Source of the DNA: Nemertoderma westbladi
Taxonomy: Eukaryota; Xenacoelomorpha; Nemertodermatida; Nemertodermatidae
Direction of reading: 5' to 3'
DNA: 64,000 bases
NCBI GenBank assembly: GCA_032718475.1
Contig: JAUCBJ010007671.1
Location: 58,911 to 122,910 of the forward strand
Below, one piece after another: positions 45,941 to 55,170 of the stretch (positions are counted from its first letter, which is position 1; each line of letters starts with the position of its first letter). Below the pieces are notes generated by a model. The model saw only the letters and a program-made list of their open reading frames with translations, searched no databases and had not been told where the DNA came from. Both the position numbers and the translations under genes were made by a program.

Positions 45941-46320
45941 AGAGATAGGCATTACTACAAAGATTGGTAAAGGAATTTCTTCAAGTTATTGGTGAAGCTA
46001 CCTTTAGACATACAATTCCTAATGCTGGATGGAAGATTATTCCAAATAATTGGCCCTTGGTAAGTTAGACCATTTTGAGCAACGACTAAAGACACACGTG
46101 GAACAAAAAATAAATTCTCAATTATAATTATATATAATTATTAATAAAGCCTCAATTAAATTGGAACTGGTTATAATAATAAGAACGTTCAGCTACACGT
46201 AGTAGGTGAGTTAATTTGTTACGATATCGCTGATAGCAAACATGATTAATTTTACAAGTACTCGTTCATTTTTAGAAAAGCCTTTACATTTTGAAATTTA
46301 AAATGTGCGTTGTTCAGAAA
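45941..46320 (-). pseudogene. LINE ORF2 with the whole RT deleted
   Basis: On minus, YRNKLTHLLRVAERSYYYNQ (the linker before RT) is followed within about 100 bp by FVPRVSLVVAQNGLTYQGPI and IWNNLPSSIRNCM, the last residues of a CR1/L2-type ORF2. The RT of several hundred residues in between is gone. Confidence 0.7.
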
Positions 46321-47773
46321 ACGCATTTAAAGATTTGCTTCGGGTAATTCAATCCTATGAAATGTTAGATTGCACACAACCCCGCTGAAAATTTTGTGGC
46401 AAGGGATTTCCAGGTCGGTGATTTCATTTCCACAGTCAGTTTACTCATTTGACAGAGTCATGCCTGTCTGAAAAACTGAAATAAACACTGCGAAATAGAA
46501 ACAAAGTAAGATATATTAAACATGCTAAATAATATGGCTTCCAATATGAATAATATGGGTTCGGAACCAGTTACCACTTGGACATTATCACTATCAGGAA
46601 CATATACAGTGTGCATGTTGTGTCTTTATATGGTGTGCCAAAGTTTGAAACCTGTGAAAGTCTAGATTACAGCCATCCTGATTACAAATAAGTCGAACTA
46701 AAAGTAAATAAGTAAAATCTTAAGATGATCTCTGTAAAAATTCAGATTAATACAGTCTGCTCCACAATATGTGCAGTACAACATAATATCAGAATAACTT
46801 CACAAAAATCAATTAAGAAATCACTAACAGCCTGAAGTCTATATATATAACTTGAAAAAAAACAATTAAGACAAGTTGGCAGTTATATTGTAATTTATAT
46901 TGTTTACATGTACAATTATTATAGTTACGTAGTAGTTAAAGTTAATTATTAATTAATAATATCGATATATTATGAAAAATTATTACAAAATTTAAGTATT
47001 GCTAAGGCACTAAACATTTTCATACAAAAAAACTCATTGTGAAACATTAGATATACCCCTTTATATAAGATTCACATTTATAGTAATTGCTATAGTGCGG
47101 GTGGTTTGAAAAAATAGTTAACAGTAGGGCATTTATTTATACACAAGAAATTCTATTTTATCTTGCTGTCATTAATTAAAATCACAAACTATAGTGATGG
47201 GATAGTATAAAAAACATTAAGCATTATTAAATGTACAGGTGATCCTTATCATCTAAGCAAGCCAAATAAATTTAATCATAAATAAAAAATCATACATAAG
47301 TTATTTCACCTGGAGTCACTTATTTTCTCACCCATCCACGATATAACCAAGAAGAACTGTTGGAAATACAAATGCATTGCATTTTATGGTAAGTTAATAG
47401 AAACATTGTTGAATTACTTAATAATAGCAGAATAAAACGATGAAACAATGGAACTTGAATATCAGAATAAAACAATGAAACAATAGAACTTGCTTGTGAT
47501 GTAAGTTTCTTTTTCACAACGAGCAGCTTGTTATACAGTTTTCTACCCATCACCCATCTCCTACGACTTATTTACATCTCCATAAGCCTTGAACTATTGA
47601 CAACAGAATTCCCCTCACAAACTTTTCATCAAAATTTAACACCTTTGATGTTGTCTCACGGAACGGAACTCCAAGGGAACCAACCACCAGTTGGAGTTCC
47701 ACTGGGACTATCAATGTTGGATAAGTCGGATTCATTGAAAATGCACTGTGAAGCGCTGCTAACAATAATTACA
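46321..47773. other. AT-rich region without supported gene
   Basis: Only short ORFs. A plus frame at 47528-47857 shows no family and overlaps the Cys-rich minus ORF. GAATATCAGAATAAAACAATGAAACAATAGAACTTG-like phrases are repeated at about 47430 and 47458. Confidence 0.4.
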
Positions 47774-48001
47774 TCACTGGTAGCGGTAGGCCTTGCGAGA
47801 CACTTTGACATTGTAACTGAGGCTGGGGATAGAAGATACTGGTATACTGCTATCTAATTTCACATGTTTTGTTGGAGGGCACTGGCAATAAGCACAATTG
47901 TATGTTGAACCATTTACTGGGGATAGGTATTCTGCGCACTCATCACCATCATTTAGACATTCTTTACAATAGGAGCGCTGATGTCTGAGGATGTCTTTCA
48001 T
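47774..48001 (-). CDS. Small Cys-rich ORF, unknown
   Basis: A 75-codon minus ORF with CKECLNDGDECAEY and NCAYCQCPPTKH: two CxxC pairs plus further Cys and His, which would suit a zinc-binding module. No family is recognised and there is no supporting neighbour. It may be a transposon fragment or chance. Confidence 0.25.
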   Translation of the reverse strand: MKDILRHQRSYCKECLNDGDECAEYLSPVNGSTYNCAYCQCPPTKHVKLDSSIPVSSIPSLSYNVKVSRKAYRYQ

Positions 48002-48101
48002 AGTTAAATATTATATATATCTAGCCAAGCCATTCTTATACATAATTAAATAGGCCTATATACGGTATTCACTCAGCCATGGCAATGGACAACTTTCATT
48101 C

Positions 48102-48359
48102 TTAGCTATTTATGTATTTATGGGTCTGTCTAAAAGCTGGATTGGACCCAATCATAGCCACATCGGTCACATTTAGGCTTTCCAGTGGTCCTTTGAACAT
48201 CAGCAGATATCAAATGGCCAATTTTTGATCTTAGCTATTTATGTATTTATGGGTCTGTCTAAAAGCTGGATTGGACCCAATCATAGCCACATCGGTCACA
48301 TTTAGGCTTTCCAGTGGTCCTTTGAACATCAGCAGATATCAAATGGCCAATTTTTGATT
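48102..48359 (+). repeat. 129-bp tandem duplication, two near-identical copies
   Basis: TTAGCTATTTATGTATTTAT starts at 48102 and again at 48231, and the copies run on to CAAATGGCCAATTTTTGAT. They look identical, so the duplication is recent. It is non-coding. Confidence 0.95.
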
Positions 48360-48454
48360 GTTTATAATAATTAGTAAAGGTACCACACCTTTAGCAGAGT
48401 ATAAATGAAGCATTTGATGCTTCTGCAGTTCTCATCTATCCTTTATGCCAATAT

Positions 48455-48660
48455 AGAGGGATAATCAAAGATTTGGGATACCGGTAACAATTCTCTCGAT
48501 GGGTTCACTGGATTTCCTTCGAATGCGTAAGGGAAAGGCATGGGCAGCATTGAATAGATTTGTAAGTCCCATATAATAAAATGGAAACTTAGGTTCAATT
48601 ATTTATGGCAGTGTACCAGTAGGTACTCCTCTATGGGAGTAGTAGGAGAAGCATAGATCT
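48455..48660 (+). pseudogene. LINE RT scrap
   Basis: DSLDFLRMRKGKAW-like coding (RMRKGKAWAALNRFVSP at about 48518) followed by VPVGTPLWE/LYGS-like sequence is what remains of the RT C-terminal region seen intact at 34700-35195. It is heavily decayed. Confidence 0.45.
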
Positions 48661-49549
48661 CCAATAACTCCTCCCTAGCTTGGGCTACGGCCCGCATCTC
48701 GGAGGCAATTAAAAAATGCCAAATTTCTGCGCTAAATCGAGGTGTTTAATGACCATCTGTCACCATCAATATTGATTCGCGTCGTTGCCTTCAACCAATC
48801 GTTGCTTATCACCTACGCGTAGCCTAACCTCGCGATGCCTGCCTTACTCGACAACTGTTACCACCCGCGAGTATTGATTCGCATTGTTGCATCAACCAAC
48901 CATCGCATATTCATCTTCGCGTAACCTAACTTCTCAACGCATGGCTAGCCCCCACTACGCTATTATATTATATATCGAATCGATTGCCAACTCACCACGG
49001 CTACTCCTCGACGGCTGTCGCCAAACCAATCAACCAAGCAGCCTGCCTACCAGTCCAATCCAACGCTATTATGATACGTGTTGAAATTCCGCCACGTTCT
49101 AGCTACACGTATACGAACAATATTTCCATAGTTATTTCCTATCCACGCAACCAAGCACTGTATACTGTATATGCTGACAACGTGGCCACCAACTACACGC
49201 ATCATGTGCATATATTATATTATATTGATTGCCAACTCCACGACTGCTGTCGCCAAATCAACAAACCAAGCAGTATGATACATGAGATTCCGTCAGGTTC
49301 CAGCTATGCGTATACGAGCATTAGTGATTATTACGCAATAATTTTTTTGTTTATACAGTAGTTACCCACCAGCTAATCAACCAATCAATAAACCGAATTT
49401 AGGCTATTTCTCAGTTTAAGACCTGTATTATTTTTGAAAATATCTTATATATATAATCTCTTGCTTTAATCGCAATTAATCATTTGTAATGGTTTTAGTT
49501 TAAAAGTTTTTACTTTGTTTGTTTGATTTACAATAAAATAAATTAAATA
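48661..49549. other. Left flank of the Polinton, degenerate repeats
   Basis: 48760-49330 has decayed repeated phrases (TATTGATTCGC.TTGTTGC.TCAACCAA; CCAACTCACCACGGCTACT against CCAACTCCACGACTGCTGT; CGCCAAACCAATCAACCAAGCAG against CGCCAAATCAACAAACCAAGCAG). A TATACTGTAT palindrome lies at 49161. I found no inverted partner at the right end, so no terminal repeat is claimed. Confidence 0.4.
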
Positions 49550-49996
49550 ATGTCTTCTGATTCCAATATGGTTATGCCAATGGTAAGGCATTCATTTTTT
49601 GCAGAAGATGGTCAAGCCTATATTGTTATTGATTATACAATTTACCGTCAGGGAGATGATAAATATAAAATTGAATTTTCTGAAAAAGCCAGGAAAGTTT
49701 TAAGCTCAATTGATATTGATGCTTCTGATAATAGTATTCATCTTTTAGATTACAACCTGAAAGCTGAGCATGGGGGAGGAAAATTAAGCAACATTTTACT
49801 ATTATCCATGATAGAGGGATTTATTGTTATTACACAATACAACGAAGCTGGTGAAAAGTTTGAAATACGGCTAAATCGGCATAGCCCCTACGAAATTATG
49901 TCTTTCTTTATTGTAATGATTTCAAAAGAATCCTTTGTCGAACCTGAAGAATCAGCGGATAATGTTGAATATGTTGATAATATCATTGATTCTTGA
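49550..49996 (+). CDS. Unknown Polinton protein, 148 aa
   Basis: Acidic, probably beta-rich in the first half (AYIVIDYTIYRQGDDKYKIE), with a hydrophobic segment SNILLLSMIEGFIVI and an acidic tail. It has no signal peptide and no motif I can name. It is the first gene of the plus block, preceded by AT-rich DNA and an ATAATGTCT start. GAG/GAA-rich, low-GC usage matches the neighbouring Polinton genes, which is the reason to assign it to the element. Confidence 0.6.
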   Translation: MSSDSNMVMPMVRHSFFAEDGQAYIVIDYTIYRQGDDKYKIEFSEKARKVLSSIDIDASDNSIHLLDYNLKAEHGGGKLSNILLLSMIEGFIVITQYNEAGEKFEIRLNRHSPYEIMSFFIVMISKESFVEPEESADNVEYVDNIIDS

Positions 49997-50167
49997 CTTT
50001 TCCCTCTATATTATAAATATTTTATGATTATATATAAAATTTTGTTGTTTTTAAATAATCGAAAATTGTAGTAGTATTTGTATATACAGTATAACAGTTT
50101 TGTTTGTTGTTGTTGTTGTTGTTGTGTATTGTGGTAATTATTTTCAATTTACTTTAAAATTTGGAAA

Positions 50168-50515
50168 ATGGATATTTTAAATGAAAAATGTCCAGTTTGC
50201 TATTCTAAGTTATTGCAACAACATCGAGATTATTATAAATGTGAAAATAAACATGCAACTTGCGTACAATGTATTGCACAATATTCCGAAATGAATACTT
50301 ATTGTTCTAAAATTTGTCCTATTTGTCGCGCACCCATATCTAAGTTTAATATAAAGTTGGCAAGATACCAACCCTATTATTGGAAAGAGCTTCGCAATAT
50401 AACTTATATTTCTGCGAAAAGTAATGATCCGGGAGATTTATTTACAATATTGGAGAATATTTTTTATAGAAACGTAGTACGACGCTGTTGCTACTATATT
50501 CCTTATTTTTTTTAG
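50168..50515 (+). CDS. RING-finger protein (C3HC4)
   Basis: The 115-residue protein has a complete RING set: C8-x2-C11-x13-C25-x3-H29-x2-C32-x2-C35-x14-C50-x2-C53, with PICRAPI at the end, as in RING-HC E3 ubiquitin ligases. The remaining 60 residues are Tyr-rich and unassigned. RING proteins in large DNA viruses usually redirect host ubiquitination; here that is inference. A TATACAGTATA palindrome lies about 80 bp before the ATG. It is followed by 320 bp without a gene. Confidence 0.85.
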   Translation: MDILNEKCPVCYSKLLQQHRDYYKCENKHATCVQCIAQYSEMNTYCSKICPICRAPISKFNIKLARYQPYYWKELRNITYISAKSNDPGDLFTILENIFYRNVVRRCCYYIPYFF

Positions 50516-50837
50516 CAGCGAACATAAAAAAATTATTAGCGCGAAATTTTCGGGAAGTGATTTCCAATCCGCCGATGTTACCTATCATTATTTCGCGTAT
50601 AAAGATGCTCACCATGCTTGAAATTACATCGGTCTATACTATAATTGGAAATAGCACCTTTTGCTGCAGCGAGCGTCACATACTGTAGTGGCGTCGTATG
50701 TTAATTAAATATACAGTACTCTAATATTGTAGTTGCATCAATTATTGTTATATACATAGTAATGGTGTTGGTTTATTGATATTGATATTGATATTATATT
50801 ATATTGTATTGTTGATATATCTTAATAATAATAATAA
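50516..50837 (+). promoter_or_regulatory. Intergenic region before the ATPase gene
   Basis: No gene. It contains CATACTGTAGT at 50680 and ATACAGTACT at 50711, forms of the palindrome seen before other genes of the element, then GATATT and AAT microsatellites leading into the ATPase ATG. I suggest a promoter; this is untested. Confidence 0.4.
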
Positions 50838-51518
50838 ATGGCTGACTTTAATTCAGGTCCATATAATTTAAACTTTCAAATGGGTACAAGTATGATAATT
50901 TCAGGGCCATCTGGCTCCGGAAAGTCTACATTTGTTGGCAATTTAATTAAACACAAGAATGGTTGTTTCAACGAAGCCCCCTTGCGAGTATTGTATTGTT
51001 ACGGGAGCAATCCCCCGACTATTCCTGGTATTACTCACCTTTTCAAAGGCTTGCCTGAAAATATAGATAGTTTAGTGAATAGTCGAGATTTATTAATTAT
51101 AGATGATTTGTTAACAGAAACTGAGTCCAGTACAGCTTTAACTGTATTGTTTACTAAGGTGGCTCATCATTCCAATATATTTATTTGTTTTATAACGCAA
51201 AACATGTTTTACGGTGGGAAGCATAACCGCACAAGATCAATTAATAGCCATACTTTAGTATTAATGAAAAATCCGAGAGACAGTCTATCGGTTTTAAATT
51301 TCGCGAAGCAGATGTTACCAGGGCAGACCAAATTTTTAGTTGATTCCTATCAAGATGCGACAATTGAACCATTTTCACATTTCTTAATTGATTTACGACA
51401 GGAAACACCCGAACATTTAAGATTTAGATCTGATATATTTCGTAATCATAATTGTTACATTAAAAATTACACTGACTATAAACGTAGCGAAAATAATAAT
51501 AATAATAATGATAAATAA
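50838..51518 (+). CDS. A32-like DNA packaging ATPase (FtsK/HerA type)
   Basis: A 226-residue P-loop ATPase. Walker A is GPSGSGKST (23-31). Walker B is LLIIDD (85-90). After it come ICFITQN (116-122), a sensor-type polar motif, and NSHTLVLMKNPRDSL. These features and the short length are those of the genome-packaging ATPases of Polintons, virophages and other double-jelly-roll viruses. It would pump element DNA into a capsid. The Asn-rich C-terminal tail comes from an AAT microsatellite. Intact. Confidence 0.92.
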   Translation: MADFNSGPYNLNFQMGTSMIISGPSGSGKSTFVGNLIKHKNGCFNEAPLRVLYCYGSNPPTIPGITHLFKGLPENIDSLVNSRDLLIIDDLLTETESSTALTVLFTKVAHHSNIFICFITQNMFYGGKHNRTRSINSHTLVLMKNPRDSLSVLNFAKQMLPGQTKFLVDSYQDATIEPFSHFLIDLRQETPEHLRFRSDIFRNHNCYIKNYTDYKRSENNNNNNDK

Positions 51519-51555
51519 TTAATATTTTGTAGCAATTTTCAATAATGTTGCAACA

Positions 51556-51939
51556 ATGAATAGACTTGTGCACAAATATCGTAACGAACTGGAATTTCTA
51601 CGCAGCGCTACCCCTCAACAAAGAACTTATTTTATTAACCATACCGCCAGTAACGAATTAATACGGCTCATTGTAAATACTGCATTAAATGTTCTAAAAG
51701 GTAATGTACAATTGACCCCTCATTCATTTAGAAATATTCGCCGCTATAAGAAGGTATTGAAATCACTCAACCATAAAACAAAAAATATATCAAGTTACAG
51801 AAAAAAGTTAAGCAATCAATCTGGAGGCATACTACCGCTTCTAATACCCTTACTCGGCATTGGTGCGAAACTCGCCGCGAGTGCCGGTGCCGCGGCCGCG
51901 GGGGCTGCTATTGCGAAAAAAATTAACCGTGGACGGTAG
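51556..51939 (+). CDS. Small virion-like protein with hydrophobic C-terminus, 127 aa
   Basis: A basic helical N-terminal part (residues 1-85, with RNELEFLRSATPQQRTYFIN and LNVLKGNVQLTP) is followed by QSGG and then a hydrophobic, Ala-rich segment (ILPLLIPLLGIGAKLAASAG onward) ending in KKINRGR. This layout recurs in Polinton- and adintovirus-type elements beside structural genes. The hydrophobic tail after GG resembles membrane-active peptides freed by the viral protease, which is inference. Its place between ATPase and integrase supports it being a real gene. Confidence 0.7.
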   Translation: MNRLVHKYRNELEFLRSATPQQRTYFINHTASNELIRLIVNTALNVLKGNVQLTPHSFRNIRRYKKVLKSLNHKTKNISSYRKKLSNQSGGILPLLIPLLGIGAKLAASAGAAAAGAAIAKKINRGR

Positions 51940-51945
51940 GTAATA

Positions 51946-52116
51946 ATGGTTAAAACGGGAGTAACATTTAGAAAATTATATTTAGTATCGAGTAAACCGT
52001 TAGCTGCTGATTTAAAACCACAAGATATACCTAGAGTAAATACTACAAAAAGAAAACCCTTTAAAACATCAACTTCGAAGAAAATAATTAAAATATTTCA
52101 GTTGTTCTTACGGTGA
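51946..52116 (+). CDS. Tiny basic ORF, 56 aa
   Basis: Starts at an ATG six bases after the previous stop (AATAATGGTT) and ends TGA 52114-52116. Lys-rich, with TTKRKPFKTSTSKKIIKIF near the C-terminus, so a nucleic-acid-binding peptide is possible. No family recognised. The close packing favours a real gene, but the length is near the noise level. Confidence 0.35.
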   Translation: MVKTGVTFRKLYLVSSKPLAADLKPQDIPRVNTTKRKPFKTSTSKKIIKIFQLFLR

Positions 52117-52167
52117 TGCCCTTTATAAGAGATTTGAATATACATATTACTTGCGGTTGTCGAAAAG

Positions 52168-53259
52168 ATGCCTCGCAAGATGAAACCGATTTTAAGCCGA
52201 AGCTTAGACAAAAAACTGTTAAGAATTTATTTAGATCCTTCATCCCCCGCGGGATTTGCAAGTGTTGCAAAATTAGCAAAAGCTGCAAACATCAAACTGA
52301 CGCAAGCCCAGAAATGGTTGAGCGGACAAAAGACATACACCCTTCACGCTCCACGTAGACAACATTATCCAACATCTAAAATATTTACGGGAGGCATAAA
52401 AGATATATATATGATAGATCTGGTGGATATGCAGCAATATAAGTCTCAAAATAATAATTATAACTATATATTAACGTGCATTGATGCCTTCAGTCGGCTT
52501 GCTTTTGGCTATGCTATGAAAACAAAAAAGGGTGTTGAAATTATTAGTATATTGCAAAAAATATTCCAGAAAGGAAAACCAAACAGAATCGCCACGGATC
52601 AAGGTTCTGAGTTTCTAAATAAATCTGTAAGGAAATATTTAGATACGTTAGGTATACAGTATTACGTAATGTATTCTGTGAATAAGGCGGCTATTGTCGA
52701 GAGATTTAACAGAACCTTAAAAACAAAGATGTTCAAAATTTTCACGCAAAGGGGAAATAATATTTGGATAAAAATTTTACCTAAGCTTATCTCGGCTTAT
52801 AATAGGTCGTATCATAGAACAATACAAATGACACCTATTGAAGTTAATAAATTTAATGAAACTGAATTAATGAATAGATTATATGGGAAATATAGACAGA
52901 TAAATCACAAGAAAATAAAATTTAAAGTTGGAGATACAGTACGATTATCTATTGCTCGTACTGCTTTTGCTAAAGGCTATCGAGAACAATGGACACGTGA
53001 ATTATTTATTATTCATCGGGTCAGGTTGGATAGAGTACCAGCAGTAATGTTCGATATTAAGGACAGCACCGGAGCTATAATAAAGGGCTCATTTTATTCT
53101 CACGAACTCCAAAAGGTCCACCCGAATAGTAATATTTATCTAGCAATTGACAAAAAAAATATTGGCAAACTTAAAGAACGTGTACGCAATGGGAAGAAAG
53201 AATATTTAGTCCGATTCATCGGATCCAAGAAACAGTCCTGGGTACAGCATATTCAATAA
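52168..53259 (+). CDS. Polinton DDE integrase with chromodomain-like tail
   Basis: A 363-residue retroviral-type integrase, of the kind encoded by the C. elegans transposon-derived gene F54H12.3. An N-terminal helical domain (LLRIYLDPSSPAGFASVAKL, then YTLHAPRRQHYPTS) is followed by the catalytic core, with D84 (YMIDLVDM), D144 (IATDQGSEF) and E178 (AAIVERFNRTLK). An SH3-like part (FKVGDTVRLS) follows near 253, and a C-terminal KKEYLVRFIGSKKQSWVQ segment (343-360) resembles a shortened chromodomain, used to choose chromatin targets. It lacks the aromatic residue block of full chromodomains. Intact. It would insert the element DNA. Confidence 0.93.
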   Translation: MPRKMKPILSRSLDKKLLRIYLDPSSPAGFASVAKLAKAANIKLTQAQKWLSGQKTYTLHAPRRQHYPTSKIFTGGIKDIYMIDLVDMQQYKSQNNNYNYILTCIDAFSRLAFGYAMKTKKGVEIISILQKIFQKGKPNRIATDQGSEFLNKSVRKYLDTLGIQYYVMYSVNKAAIVERFNRTLKTKMFKIFTQRGNNIWIKILPKLISAYNRSYHRTIQMTPIEVNKFNETELMNRLYGKYRQINHKKIKFKVGDTVRLSIARTAFAKGYREQWTRELFIIHRVRLDRVPAVMFDIKDSTGAIIKGSFYSHELQKVHPNSNIYLAIDKKNIGKLKERVRNGKKEYLVRFIGSKKQSWVQHIQ

Positions 53260-53508
53260 GCTTAGGTTTATACTGTATATTAATTCATTTTGGTCGCATA
53301 TGACCGTAATTAATCAATAATATTAACTCGAATGATATTACTATATCTATAGTTCATCCGCTTTAAATAAAGCCAGTAAAATATTGATCCCACGCATATA
53401 CTGTAGAAGATGCTGGCAATGAACGTGGTCACAGATGTCTATAATTTAACATTATACTGTATGTACAAAGGAGTCAAGTAGAGAGAGCGAGCTTAAATAA
53501 TAATAATA
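53260..53508 (+). promoter_or_regulatory. Palindrome-rich region before the virion gene cluster
   Basis: 249 bp without a gene contain TATACTGTATAT at 53269, ATATACTGTAG at 53397 and ATTATACTGTATGTAC at 53451, three forms of one palindrome. It precedes the tightly packed structural genes, so it is the most likely late-type promoter of the element. This is inference from position and recurrence. Confidence 0.45.
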
Positions 53509-54381
53509 ATGGCCACAGATACATATATCACTCTACTTTCAGATAGCTCATTGAACACTTATCCCAATAATAATCCTAGTGAGTTTACTGTTGATTTAGC
53601 CGAAGAATTATATATTGGTCCAAATGCCAAAATTGGACTTGCCGAACTTCAATACCAAGCAACATACAGTAATATTACGCTGCAAACTCAAATCTCACTG
53701 TCAATCGGGGTAGATGCAAAAGATGCCAAATTATATAGTTTATTTCCTGGTATGCATAACTCTATTCAAGTGATTATTGATGATATAAATAAACTGTTTA
53801 ATTCTGAAGCGAAATATAGAGATTTCGAATTCATTTTTAATACAAATAATTCTAGAATTAAATTTAAATTTCCTAAAAAGTTGAAAAAAATACAATTAAG
53901 TCTACGCGGTGATTTAATACAAATTCTAGGCTTAAAACCGTTATTGGATCGGAATCATCCGGATATTCCGAATTGGGATATATACAGTACCACTACAGTA
54001 GATGAATTAAGCAATATAGAACAGCCGATATTAATTTTAAATTATAGCGGGCCAAAAATTTCGGAAATTGGCATTTTAGATTTTCCAGCTCCCACAAATA
54101 TAATACGTAATAAAGACACTATCTTTATATACACAGATATTATTAAGAGCTCATTTGTTGGCGACGCTTTAGCTCCGCTCTTAAGAACCTGCCCTTTAAC
54201 GCAATTAAATCGAAAATATATTAATCACGAATACGAGAGCATTTGCTATTTCCCATTGTTGAATAAAAAACTAAAAACAATCTTAATTACTTTACGTGAC
54301 GGCCAAGGCCAATTAATTAACTTCAGCGGAGGTCGCACTGTTATAACACTTAAGTTAATACTGGGTGGCAGTGATGGATGA
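53509..54381 (+). CDS. Virion-type protein of Polintons, paralog 1 (290 aa)
   Basis: The N-terminus LLSDSSLNTYPNNNPSEFTV and GPNAKIGLAELQY, and the C-terminus IFIYTDIIKSSFVGDALAPL, LLRTCPL, ICYFPL and INFSGGRTVITLKL, follow a pattern common in Polinton-type elements, whose members are usually annotated as uncharacterised. It is placed with capsid genes and is likely beta-rich, so I suggest a minor capsid or penton-type part, without proof. The stop overlaps the next ORF by 8 bp. The next gene is a diverged copy of the same protein. Confidence 0.7.
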   Translation: MATDTYITLLSDSSLNTYPNNNPSEFTVDLAEELYIGPNAKIGLAELQYQATYSNITLQTQISLSIGVDAKDAKLYSLFPGMHNSIQVIIDDINKLFNSEAKYRDFEFIFNTNNSRIKFKFPKKLKKIQLSLRGDLIQILGLKPLLDRNHPDIPNWDIYSTTTVDELSNIEQPILILNYSGPKISEIGILDFPAPTNIIRNKDTIFIYTDIIKSSFVGDALAPLLRTCPLTQLNRKYINHEYESICYFPLLNKKLKTILITLRDGQGQLINFSGGRTVITLKLILGGSDG

Positions 54382-55169
54382 GTTCTACGTTAGACTACCA
54401 AGTAATTCCTGTCCAATTGATTTTCCCCGCAATAGCGCTAGTAATTATCAGATAAATTTCCACGGCGCCTTACCTATAAATCCAAACGAAAACTGGGTGG
54501 TAGGTATAAAAAGTATATTTTACTTAGCAACGTTGCCGTCCATGTATAGATACACTTCCATCTGGTTTATTCTACAGTATCAATGACATTATAGATTATT
54601 TTAACACAGGAGCATTGAAAGATAAATTACAAATAGTTGAAAATACTCAGCAAAATAGATTGCAATTTATTTTAGGGAAAACTGTGCGAGAGTTATTTAT
54701 AGGCCAACAATTAGCCTATTATTTTGGAATTACTGAAAATAATCTCGGCGCGAATTTAAATCCAAATTTTAAAATTATTTTTAAGACGAAAAATAATATA
54801 AAGGGTTATTTAATAAAGGTTATCGGAAATGGAGAAAAGGCTTACCAGATGGTATTTTTATGCCCTCAACCACCCAACTCTATTCCAGAACCTAAGTCGA
54901 ACATGTACGTGGCTACTAATATAATTGAAAATCAATATATTAACGATTTTGGTTTAGCTTTACTTCATCGTGTTGCGATACCTGATGATGTGAAATATGG
55001 TAGCGTAATAAATAAAGAATTTGTCAAGGATACAATTCATTATATCCCTGTAAAAAAATCATATAAGATAACATACATTCATATTGAAATAACAGACAAA
55101 GAAGGAAAAGATTTGAATTTTGAATACGGCACAACTTCTATTACATTACACTTTAAACGTATAAATTAA
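54374..55169 (+). pseudogene. Virion-type protein, paralog 2, frameshifted
   Basis: Starts ATG at 54374, overlapping paralog 1. It begins FYVRLPSNSCPIDFPRNSAS and NWVVGIKSIFY, which parallels the paralog 1 start. The frame is lost near 54550 and the same family continues in another frame to 55169, ending with MYVATNIIENQYINDFGLAL, LLHRVAI and FEYGTTSITLHFKR, again parallel to paralog 1. One short indel explains the break. The product would have been about 265 residues. Tandem duplication of one gene is the simplest origin. Confidence 0.7.
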
Positions 55170-55170
55170 A

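Noticed and set aside
47528-47857. Plus-strand 109-codon ORF
   Set aside because: No family, mixed composition, and it overlaps the Cys-rich minus ORF that is itself weak.
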